A stretch of 7,929 nt of DNA from Bacteroidota bacterium (lineage in GTDB: Bacteria; Bacteroidota; Bacteroidia; NS11-12g; UBA955): contig JAIYBO010000172.1 of the NCBI GenBank assembly GCA_027488495.1, positions 1 to 7,929 on the forward strand, given 5' to 3'. This document shows, piece after piece, positions 1 through 5,995 of this stretch; positions within the stretch are counted from its first letter, which is position 1, and the number at the start of each line of letters is the position of its first letter. The notes under the pieces are model-generated. The model ran no database searches. It saw nothing but the letters and a program-made list of their open reading frames with translations, and was not told where the DNA came from. The position numbers and the translations under genes were made by a program.

Positions 1-1
1 C

Positions 2-949
2 ATTGCCCGATCAGTGGGCTTTCAAACAGGTGACCAAATTTTGGCCTTGAACGGCGTGACAGTTGATAATTTGGATGCTCAATTTGGCGATCCCACTTTT
101 CTTACCACAGATAGAAAGGAAATTCAAATTCGCAGAACGCGTAAAACAGTTGCAGTGAACGATTCGCTTGCTACAGCGATGAACTTCACGTCATATGATA
201 CCACCATTGTGATGCCTGATAATTTTGAGGAATTGTTGGGTGCGAAATCAGATTTGCCCTTCTTCGCATCCCGTGTGATGTTCAAAATCGGCAAAGTGAT
301 GGGTGGAAGCAATGCGGAAAAAGCGGGTTTGGATGTGGGTGATGTGATTGCCTCAGTGAACGGCGAAAATGTGCTTTCTTTCTATGAATTCAAAGAATTG
401 CTCGTAAAGAATGCGGGTGACAAGGTGGTTCTTGAAGTCATTGATTCAACCCAAAAAGTAACCAAACTCAAAGCGGATATTGGCGAAGATGCTACCCTGG
501 GTTTCCAACCCCAATTTTTTGGATTCGAGAACAAAGAAAAGGTGGTTAAATATGGCCTGGGAAAATCTATCAATTTGGGGGTGAGTCGCTCCTTCGGGTT
601 GATCGGTGCCAATGCAAAAGCCCTAGGCAATGTAGCTACGGGTAAAACAGATCCTTCAAAATCTCTCGCGGGTCCAGTAGGAATCGCTCAGATGTTTGGA
701 AGTACCTGGGATTGGTTGAATTTTTGGACTTTGACAGCGATGTTGAGTTTGGTGTTGGCCTTGATGAATATTCTGCCCATTCCTGCCTTGGATGGCGGCC
801 ATGTAATGTTCTTATTGTATGAAATCATCGCCCGTAGACCAGTGTCGGATAAAGTATTGTATGTTGGTCAAGTGATAGGCATGGTTATCCTATTGTCATT
901 GGTGGCCTTCACTTTTTGGGTAGACATTGCCCGCGCTTTAGGACTGTAA
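2..949 (+). CDS. rseP: RseP-family site-2 zinc metalloprotease, C-terminal part (5' end off window)
   Basis: Membrane-embedded site-2 protease of the RseP/S2P family, which cuts transmembrane anti-sigma factors and remnant signal peptides within the membrane. The frame stays open to the window edge (IARSVGFQTGD...), so the GTG at 14 is internal and about 315 residues of the C-terminal part are seen. In order: the end of a first PDZ domain (GDQILALNGV), a second PDZ domain around 300-500 (AGLDVGDVIASVNGENV, GDKVVLEV), the LAGPVGIAQ segment, a hydrophobic helix, the NILPIPALDGGH motif at about 767-805 (LDG motif carrying the third zinc ligand Asp), and a last membrane helix ending near FWVDIARALGL. 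The N-terminal HExxH motif lies upstream of the window. Only one base separates its TAA from hscB, suggesting one transcript. The family assignment is firm; the substrate is unknown. Confidence 0.95.
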   Translation: MARSVGFQTGDQILALNGVTVDNLDAQFGDPTFLTTDRKEIQIRRTRKTVAVNDSLATAMNFTSYDTTIVMPDNFEELLGAKSDLPFFASRVMFKIGKVMGGSNAEKAGLDVGDVIASVNGENVLSFYEFKELLVKNAGDKVVLEVIDSTQKVTKLKADIGEDATLGFQPQFFGFENKEKVVKYGLGKSINLGVSRSFGLIGANAKALGNVATGKTDPSKSLAGPVGIAQMFGSTWDWLNFWTLTAMLSLVLALMNILPIPALDGGHVMFLLYEIIARRPVSDKVLYVGQVIGMVILLSLVAFTFWVDIARALGL

Positions 950-950
950 G

Positions 951-1442
951 ATGGAAAATCCATTTGCTTTTTTTGGCATCGAACCTTCTTTGATCATCGA
1001 TGAAAAAGCTTTAAGAAGAAAGTATCTCGATATACAGCGAGGATCTCACCCTGATTTGCAATCGCATGTTGTTGAGCCTTCTGCGGATGACTCTGAAAAG
1101 GCCAATGAATTTTACAAATCTCTCATGAATAGGGAGTTGAGGGTGAAGTCTTATTTGATGCTGAAATCGAACTCAGACATCAAAGACAATCAGCTACCCA
1201 CTTCGTATTTGATGGACATGATGGATTTGAGCGATGAAATTGAATCAATGGATCGCAGCGATGAAGTTCAAACCAAGAATGTTGAAGCAATGTTGTTGGA
1301 AAAGGAAACTGCATTGGAAGCAGAATTTGCTGCGATTGCCACGAACACAGTTCCGGATATTGAATCATTGGTTTTGTGGTATCAAAAACAGAAATATTTA
1401 TTGAGATTGCGCAAAAATTTCGAAGGAATTGAGGAGTTTTAA
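951..1442 (+). CDS. hscB: HscB-type J-domain co-chaperone for Fe-S cluster assembly
   Basis: A 163-residue protein matching the HscB/Jac1 co-chaperone family, which stimulates an Hsp70 (HscA or DnaK) and delivers the scaffold protein IscU during iron-sulfur cluster transfer. The N-terminal J domain starts with NPFAFFGIEPS, has the RRKYLDIQR helix and the HPD tripeptide at residues 33-35, then NEFYKSLMNRELRVKSYLML (about 52-71), typical of HscB rather than of general DnaJ. The C-terminal helical domain includes LPTSYLMDMMDLSDEIE (82-98) and KYLLRLRKN (148-156), corresponding to the IscU-binding bundle. Length is close to the usual 160-175 residues. The ATG at 951 follows the rseP stop after one base, so translational coupling is likely. 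No iscS, iscU, hscA or fdx gene is visible here, so its partners are inferred from the family only. Confidence 0.88.
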   Translation: MENPFAFFGIEPSLIIDEKALRRKYLDIQRGSHPDLQSHVVEPSADDSEKANEFYKSLMNRELRVKSYLMLKSNSDIKDNQLPTSYLMDMMDLSDEIESMDRSDEVQTKNVEAMLLEKETALEAEFAAIATNTVPDIESLVLWYQKQKYLLRLRKNFEGIEEF

Positions 1443-1461
1443 TTCGCGGAATGTAATTTTA
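1429..1461 (+). promoter_or_regulatory. candidate Bacteroidota-type promoter for the PyrR-like gene
   Basis: TAATTTTA at 1454-1461 resembles the Bacteroidota -7 consensus TAnnTTTG (last base differs). TTG at 1429-1431, within the 3' end of hscB, lies 22 bases upstream and could be the -33 element. This would start transcription near 1467, giving a leader of roughly 35-40 bases before the ATG at 1505. The region is AT-rich, so chance matches are easy. The 12-mer ATGTAATTTTAC here recurs in front of pyrC. Confidence 0.35.
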
Positions 1462-1468
1462 CCCTGTA

Positions 1469-1495
1469 GATTTAAATGTAAATCAACGCTTTGAT
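1469..1495 (+). promoter_or_regulatory. two overlapping short inverted repeats in the leader of the PyrR-like gene
   Basis: GATTTA-AATG-TAAATC (1469-1484) is a perfect 6-base inverted repeat with a 4-base spacer. ATCAA-CGCT-TTGAT (1482-1495) is a perfect 5-base inverted repeat, also with a 4-base spacer. They share 1482-1484, so as RNA hairpins they would exclude each other; as DNA either could be an operator half-site pair. They sit between the candidate promoter and the start codon at 1505. Stems are short and AT-rich, so function is speculative, and neither resembles the known PyrR RNA-binding loop of Bacillus. Confidence 0.25.
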
Positions 1496-1504
1496 GCCCA
1501 TTGA

Positions 1505-2002
1505 ATGACAACCAGAACCACACTCAAAACACACGCCGAAATTCGATTGATTTTTCAACGAATGGCTTGTGAAATCGCGGAAGCTTTTGCAGATGAAACA
1601 GAATTGTATCTCGTGGCAATCAACCAACGAGGTATGGCAATCGCATTGGAAATCAATCATGAATTGGATAGAATATTGCCCAACTGCAACGTATCGCTCG
1701 GGAATGTACAAATCTCAGATGATTATCGTTGGGAAGGGGTGGTGCCGAACATGGTTGCACTCACAACACCTGTAATCATTATTGATGATGTAATTCACTC
1801 TGGCGGTACTGCAATGCAATTACTCGTGGATTTGTATGAACGTGGTTTTGATACAATCAGAACTGCTTTTTTGGCACAAAGAGAGCACCGGAATTACCCC
1901 ATCTACGCAAATTTCGTGGGGGTGTCCATAGCAACAACATTGCAAGAACATGTGTGGTTCAACAATGAAAATCCTGGTGATTTACAATTGTATTTAATTT
2001 AA
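1505..2002 (+). CDS. pyrR: PyrR-like phosphoribosyltransferase
   Basis: A 165-residue type I phosphoribosyltransferase. The PRPP-binding loop is at residues 90-103 (VIIIDDVIHSGGTA), the fingerprint of the fold. The closest resemblance is to PyrR: AINQRGMAIA (38-47) matches its substrate-side loop, and REHRNYPIYANFVG (126-139) matches the R-x-H-R-x-x-P-I-x-x-x-F/Y-V-G segment of PyrR. Characterised PyrR proteins act as uracil phosphoribosyltransferases and, in Bacillus, bind RNA to attenuate the pyr operon. Here the loop reads HSGGT where PyrR usually has a T-G-R-T type loop, and the LYRDD segment of PyrR is only weakly echoed by NVQISDDYRW (67-76), so RNA binding is uncertain. Pyrimidine salvage is the most likely role; a general purine/pyrimidine phosphoribosyltransferase is the alternative. 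It starts 62 bases after hscB with no evident Shine-Dalgarno. pyrC lies one gene downstream. Confidence 0.75.
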   Translation: MTTRTTLKTHAEIRLIFQRMACEIAEAFADETELYLVAINQRGMAIALEINHELDRILPNCNVSLGNVQISDDYRWEGVVPNMVALTTPVIIIDDVIHSGGTAMQLLVDLYERGFDTIRTAFLAQREHRNYPIYANFVGVSIATTLQEHVWFNNENPGDLQLYLI

Positions 2003-2011
2003 CCATGGTTG

Positions 2012-2031
2012 TTGGGCCACGGATTGCCCAA
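2012..2031 (+). terminator. weak hairpin after the PyrR-like gene
   Basis: TTGGGC (2012-2017) and GCCCAA (2026-2031) form a perfect 6-base stem with an 8-base loop, starting 10 bases after the stop codon at 2000-2002. There is no T-run after the stem (ATTATGCC follows), so it does not fit a standard intrinsic terminator. It may slow transcription, protect the 3' end, or be chance. Confidence 0.25.
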
Positions 2032-2070
2032 TTATGCCGTCTAATAAAAACTTCTTTACCCGAGTTTTGT

Positions 2071-2078
2071 TACATTTG
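2071..2078 (+). promoter_or_regulatory. perfect TAnnTTTG -7 box before the secreted-protein gene
   Basis: TACATTTG at 2071-2078 matches the Bacteroidota -7 consensus TAnnTTTG exactly. No TTTG or TTG stands at the usual distance upstream (about 2046-2054 holds AAAAACTTC), so the -33 element is weak or absent. Only five bases separate the box from the ATG at 2084, which would put the transcription start at or next to the start codon (leaderless or nearly so). Confidence 0.45.
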
Positions 2079-2083
2079 AATCA

Positions 2084-4573
2084 ATGATGTTTCGCTTTTT
2101 CCATCTTTTTCTGCTGTGCGCTTTAGTCAACGTGCTGAATGCCACACACATCGTTGGAGGCGAAGTAACTTATAAATATTTGGGAAGCAATCAATACAAG
2201 ATTCGATTAGACCTCTACATCGACTGTCAGAACGGAAACCCACAAGCCATTTCATCCGATGCCACCGCATACATTGGGGTATTCAACGGCCAAACAAGAA
2301 ACATGTTGGGTGGCTACCCAAAACAGATTAGCAGACAAGGTCCCAAGCGCGTTGTGAAAACCAATTACAATTGCATTGTTCAAGCGCCAAATGCCTGTGT
2401 GGATCAGTATTGGTACGAAGCCACATTTACACTGCCTCCAATTACCGGCGGATATTATGTGTCATTTCAGCGCTGCTGCAGAAATGGTTCTATAGACAAT
2501 TTGATTGATCCAGGCGGAACCGGAGCCAACTATTGGACCTTGATACCTGATGCAAGAACTTTATCGAACAAAAAAGAAAACAATTCAGCGGTATTCAAAG
2601 AATTGCCACCCAATTTCCTTTGTACCAATACGCCTTTGAAATTTGATCACAGTGCAATTGACGCCGATGGCGATAGTCTTGTCTATGAATTGTTTAAACC
2701 ATTTACCGGCGGTACATCGAATATGCCTCGCCCCGATCAAGGAGCCAATGGCGATCTTCAACAGCCACCATTTTCACAAATTTCATGGGGACCATCTTAC
2801 CGCGATACCTTTCAGATTGATGGCAATCCGCCCCTGCAAATTGATAGAAATACGGGTTTCATGACGCTGACCCCAACCAGAACGGGTCAGTTTGTAATTG
2901 GGATCTTGGTAAAGGAGTATCGAAATGGGCAATTGGTTGGCATTACACGAAGAGACTATCAATTCAATGTGCAGAGTTGTGTGATTGATGTGGTGGCCTC
3001 TTATTTTGTGCCTACTTTTATCTGTGGTTATAAATATCGCTTCCAAAATAAGAGTTCCAGTGCGCAGCGATATCATTGGGATTTTGGTGTAGACACCTCA
3101 ACGAGAGATACATCCAATCTGGGAAGTCCTACATTCACGTTTCCACATGCAGGCAAATTCAAAGTGAAGTTGTTTGCTTACAAAAACAAATGTGTAGACA
3201 GTTTCGTTGCCTATGTGAATGTTGTGGAGCCACTCAAACCTGAATTGCCCTCAGATACTATTATCTGCCCGGGTGGAAGAGTGAAATTGAAGTCGAACAT
3301 CTTAGCGGAAGCCTACAAATGGAGCACAGGCGCAACAACTGATACCACAAGTACGGCCAAAGAGGGGTGGGTGTGGTTGGATGTTTATTCCAAAGTGTGT
3401 TCTTGGAGAGATTCAATGAGAATTACGATCGATAGAAGCATAGTTTCTGCGTGGGGCGATACGGTTTATTGTAGCGACGATAAATTCAATCGTACAGTGG
3501 GCGCCGCCAACGGGATGGCGAAATATACTTGGAGCACTGGTGAAACCACACAAACCATCGTAGTAAATAAACCTGGGAAAGTTTACGTTGTGGGAGAAAC
3601 CCCCAATTTTTGTAAATCAAAAGATTCTGTCATTGTAAGCCAATTTACACCCGTGCAGGCTGCAGTGAATGATACAGTAGTTTGTCCGGGAGTATCGTTC
3701 CCATTTGATTCAAAGGTGAATATTGGAGGGTCTACTTCAGTTTTATGGAGCAACGGAGCTACTACCAAAGTGGCAAATATTTCAAATCCTGGTACATATT
3801 GGTTGAAGATCACCGTGGGTTTGTGTTCGGATAGGGATACTTTTACATTAAAGAATTTCCCTTACGAATTGGATTTGGGTAGGGATTTGCGGTATTGCAA
3901 TCAGATAGATACTACACTTACTATTACACTTCCGGGTGTTTCGAGAATTGTATGGAACAAAGAAGTGATAGGAAGAGATTACGACCTCAAACAGCCAGGA
4001 AAAGTAGTGGTAGAGTTGTTCAATTCCAACAATTGCCCCGAGAAAGATTCAATCAATGTGTTGCTATTCCCAAATCCAACACTCAATTTGGGTTCAGATA
4101 CATCGCTTTGTTTATCTGAAAACCCTGTTTTGGATGCAGGTCCTGGAATGATATCTTATAACTGGAGCACCGGTGCAAAAACTCAAACCATATTGGCTTA
4201 TGACAGTGGCGTTTATTGGGTTCGCGTGAAAGATGTTGAAGGCTGCGTTTCGGTGGATTCCATCAATATGAAGAAGCTCAAAGATTTGTTTCCATCAAAT
4301 ATCTTTATGCCAAATGCCTTTACCCCCAATGGAGATGGAAGGAATGATCAATATCCTTTGAACCAATACCAGGTAAAAGGAGCGTTGTACAACATCAAGA
4401 TTTTCAATCGCTGGGGCGAAAAAATGATGGAATTGAATAGTCCAGACATCAACTGGGATGGAAATATCAACGGGAAACCAGCGCCAGAAGGGGTTTATAT
4501 TTTCATGGCCTATTGGATTGGTTGCGATAACGAAAAGCGTTCGCTTCAAGGGAATTTTACCCTACTTAGATAA
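2084..4573 (+). CDS. secreted PKD/Ig-like repeat protein with T9SS type B (gliding motility-associated) C-terminal domain
   Basis: An 829-residue exported protein, probably a cell-surface adhesin or structural protein carried by the type IX secretion system. Residues 1-20 form a signal peptide (MMFRFFHLFLLCALVNVLNA) with likely cleavage before THIVGGE; Met1 or Met2 could start it. Residues 21-300 are a Cys-rich N-terminal region (THIVGGEVTYKYLG..., ADGDSLVY at 194-201) recurrent in proteins with this C-terminal domain. Residues 305-382 resemble a PKD domain (HWDFGVD at 331-337, FPHAGKFKVKLFAY). Residues 386-729 hold five Ig-like modules, listed separately. Residues 736-829 are the type B sorting domain (NAFTPNGDGRND, IFNRWGEK, NWDGNINGKP, PEGVY, GNFTLLR), which directs passage through T9SS and surface attachment. 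No catalytic motif is visible and the ligand is unknown. It lies between two putative pyrimidine genes with no obvious functional link. Confidence 0.9.
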   Translation: MMFRFFHLFLLCALVNVLNATHIVGGEVTYKYLGSNQYKIRLDLYIDCQNGNPQAISSDATAYIGVFNGQTRNMLGGYPKQISRQGPKRVVKTNYNCIVQAPNACVDQYWYEATFTLPPITGGYYVSFQRCCRNGSIDNLIDPGGTGANYWTLIPDARTLSNKKENNSAVFKELPPNFLCTNTPLKFDHSAIDADGDSLVYELFKPFTGGTSNMPRPDQGANGDLQQPPFSQISWGPSYRDTFQIDGNPPLQIDRNTGFMTLTPTRTGQFVIGILVKEYRNGQLVGITRRDYQFNVQSCVIDVVASYFVPTFICGYKYRFQNKSSSAQRYHWDFGVDTSTRDTSNLGSPTFTFPHAGKFKVKLFAYKNKCVDSFVAYVNVVEPLKPELPSDTIICPGGRVKLKSNILAEAYKWSTGATTDTTSTAKEGWVWLDVYSKVCSWRDSMRITIDRSIVSAWGDTVYCSDDKFNRTVGAANGMAKYTWSTGETTQTIVVNKPGKVYVVGETPNFCKSKDSVIVSQFTPVQAAVNDTVVCPGVSFPFDSKVNIGGSTSVLWSNGATTKVANISNPGTYWLKITVGLCSDRDTFTLKNFPYELDLGRDLRYCNQIDTTLTITLPGVSRIVWNKEVIGRDYDLKQPGKVVVELFNSNNCPEKDSINVLLFPNPTLNLGSDTSLCLSENPVLDAGPGMISYNWSTGAKTQTILAYDSGVYWVRVKDVEGCVSVDSINMKKLKDLFPSNIFMPNAFTPNGDGRNDQYPLNQYQVKGALYNIKIFNRWGEKMMELNSPDINWDGNINGKPAPEGVYIFMAYWIGCDNEKRSLQGNFTLLR
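3239..4270 (+). repeat. five tandem Ig-like modules of about 65-75 residues, each with a Cys pair
   Basis: Within the secreted protein (residues 386-729) a module recurs five times: a D-T-x-x-C-like opening, a central W-S-T/N-G turn, and a closing C-x-x-(x)-D-S/T strand. Opening cysteines are at 395, 463, 534, 605 and 676; closing ones at 439, 510, 581, 651 and 721, so each pair is 44-47 residues apart and probably forms a disulfide outside the cell. The turn reads WSTG (413-416), WSTG (483-486), WSNG (555-558), a degenerate VWNKEV (623-628) and WSTG (694-697). The repeats are diverged in DNA, so they are old duplications rather than a recent expansion. Confidence 0.8.
4289..4570 (+). other. 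T9SS type B sorting domain (CHU_C / gliding motility C-terminal domain)
   Basis: The last 94 residues (736-829) contain the ordered signature of this domain: PNAFTPNGDGRND (743-755), YNIKIFNRWGE (769-779), INWDGNINGKPAPEGVYIF (789-807) and GNFTLLR ending at the last residue. In Bacteroidota such domains mark cargo for export by the type IX secretion system after Sec passage through the inner membrane. The presence of T9SS in this organism is inferred; none of its machinery genes are in the window. Confidence 0.9.
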
Positions 4574-4588
4574 TTCCCTCGTTTCAAA

Positions 4589-4621
4589 TTGGTTGGTCCC
4601 CGAGATAATGATGTAATTTTA
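4589..4621 (+). promoter_or_regulatory. candidate Bacteroidota-type promoter for pyrC
   Basis: TAATTTTA at 4614-4621 is a near match to TAnnTTTG. Two overlapping TTG candidates for the -33 element stand at 4589-4591 and 4593-4595, with spacers of 22 and 18 bases. Predicted transcription start is near 4627, leaving a leader of about 12 bases before the ATG at 4639. The enclosing 12-mer ATGTAATTTTAC (4611-4622) is identical to that at 1451-1462 upstream of the PyrR-like gene. Confidence 0.45.
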
Positions 4622-4638
4622 CAATCACATCGTATTTT

Positions 4639-5994
4639 ATGCTGAAACAGTTAATCAAAAACGCCAAAATCGTGTCTGACCTTCAAATCATCGAAGGGGA
4701 TTTGTTGATTTCAAATGGGATCATTGAAAAAATAGCGCCCCAAATTTCTGCGGATGCTACAATGCAAGTGATCGATGCCAATGGGGCCTATCTCATTCCG
4801 GGTGTCATCGACGATCAAGTGCATTTCAGGGAACCAGGTCTAACCCACAAAGCCAATATTTACACAGAGAGTAGGGCTGCTTTGGCTGGGGGTACTACGT
4901 CGTTCATGGAAATGCCCAACGTGAATCCACAAACGGTGACCAACGAATTGCTTGAACTGAAATACGAATTGGGTGCGGCCTCATCGGCAGTGAATTACTC
5001 GTTTTATTTAGGTGGGACCAACGACAACCTTGAAGAGGTGAAAAAAGTGAACCCAAGAAATGTCTGCGGTGTGAAAATTTTCATGGGAAGTAGTACGGGC
5101 AATATGCTGGTAGATCAGGAAGAAGCACTCAATGGATTGTTCGCCAATTCTCCCATCCTCATTGCCACGCATTGTGAATCTGAAAGCCGAGTGAAGTCGC
5201 GTTATGCAGATGCCCTTGCGCAGTATGGTGATAATATTCCAGCCAATCAACATCCCATCATTCGCGATGCGGAAGCGTGTTATTTGTCGTCCTCATTTGC
5301 CATGGAACTTGCAAAAAAGCACAACAGCCGATTGCATATTTTACACATCACATCGGAGAAGGAAACGCATTTGTTTCGGAATGATATACCATTGAAGGAT
5401 AAGCGGATTACAGCCGAAGTGTGTGTGCATCATTTGCACTATTCAGACGCTGATTATAGCACTTTGGGTCATTTGATCAAATGCAATCCGGCCATCAAAA
5501 CCCAAAATGATAGGGAAGCTTTGTGGTCAGCCTTGTTGGATGATCGGTTCGATGTAATTGCCACTGATCACGCGCCGCATACCTGGGAGGAAAAGCAAAA
5601 TCTTTATCCCAATGCACCATCGGGCTTGCCTCTCGTTCAGCATGCGCTGTCGTTAATGATGGATTATGTGGCCAAAGGGAAAATCACCATCGAGAAAATG
5701 GTTGAGAAAATGTGTCACAATCCCGCCATTTTGTATCAAATTGAGAATCGTGGTTATGTTCGTGAAGGGTATGCCGCCGATTTGGTATTGCTCAAACAAA
5801 ATCCAAACGTGAACATCCAAACGCAAGAATTCACCGTGAATAAGTCGAATTTGTTGTATAAATGTGCGTGGTCACCCATGGAAGGACATACATTTTCATA
5901 TGCACCGAGCAAAGTGTGGGTGAATGGTACCTTGAGTTACAGCGATGGATTGATTGGTGAATTGAATCCGCAACGACTCCTGTTCAACAGGTGA
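4639..5994 (+). CDS. pyrC: dihydroorotase
   Basis: A 451-residue amidohydrolase catalysing the reversible cyclisation of N-carbamoyl-L-aspartate to dihydroorotate, the third step of de novo pyrimidine synthesis in the cytoplasm. The TIM-barrel motifs are all present: PGVIDDQVHFREPG (54-67), CGVKIFMGSSTG (143-154) with Lys146 as the likely carboxylated zinc ligand, ATHCES (176-181, His178), LHILHITSE (232-240, His236), and ATDHAPH (308-314, Asp310). The first metal His of the usual H-x-H pair is Gln60 here, with His62 retained; from memory this DDQVHFREPG form is common in Bacteroidota dihydroorotases, so I do not take it as a defect. A C-terminal small beta domain follows (AADLVLL, VWVNG). 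Allantoinase or dihydropyrimidinase are less likely given FREPG and the overall match. The stop at 5992-5994 is one base from the stop of the convergent DUF58 gene, so no terminator fits between them. Confidence 0.92.
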   Translation: MLKQLIKNAKIVSDLQIIEGDLLISNGIIEKIAPQISADATMQVIDANGAYLIPGVIDDQVHFREPGLTHKANIYTESRAALAGGTTSFMEMPNVNPQTVTNELLELKYELGAASSAVNYSFYLGGTNDNLEEVKKVNPRNVCGVKIFMGSSTGNMLVDQEEALNGLFANSPILIATHCESESRVKSRYADALAQYGDNIPANQHPIIRDAEACYLSSSFAMELAKKHNSRLHILHITSEKETHLFRNDIPLKDKRITAEVCVHHLHYSDADYSTLGHLIKCNPAIKTQNDREALWSALLDDRFDVIATDHAPHTWEEKQNLYPNAPSGLPLVQHALSLMMDYVAKGKITIEKMVEKMCHNPAILYQIENRGYVREGYAADLVLLKQNPNVNIQTQEFTVNKSNLLYKCAWSPMEGHTFSYAPSKVWVNGTLSYSDGLIGELNPQRLLFNR

Positions 5995-5995
5995 T

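Noticed and set aside
14..16. GTG as a start codon of the rseP reading frame
   Set aside because: The frame is open upstream to base 2 and the residues before it (IARS) continue a PDZ domain, so this is an internal Val of a truncated gene.
2783..3076. Open reading stretch on the - strand inside the secreted-protein gene
   Set aside because: It lies opposite a well-supported coding region and its translation resembles no protein family; the same holds for the other antisense stretches inside rseP, pyrC, DUF58 and hscB.
3239..4270. CRISPR-like or recent tandem DNA repeat
   Set aside because: The repeats are protein modules with diverged DNA and variable spacing, without identical repeat units.
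4574..4638. Terminator between the secreted-protein gene and pyrC
   Set aside because: Only a 4-base CTCG/CGAG pairing with a long loop is present; nothing resembles an intrinsic terminator.
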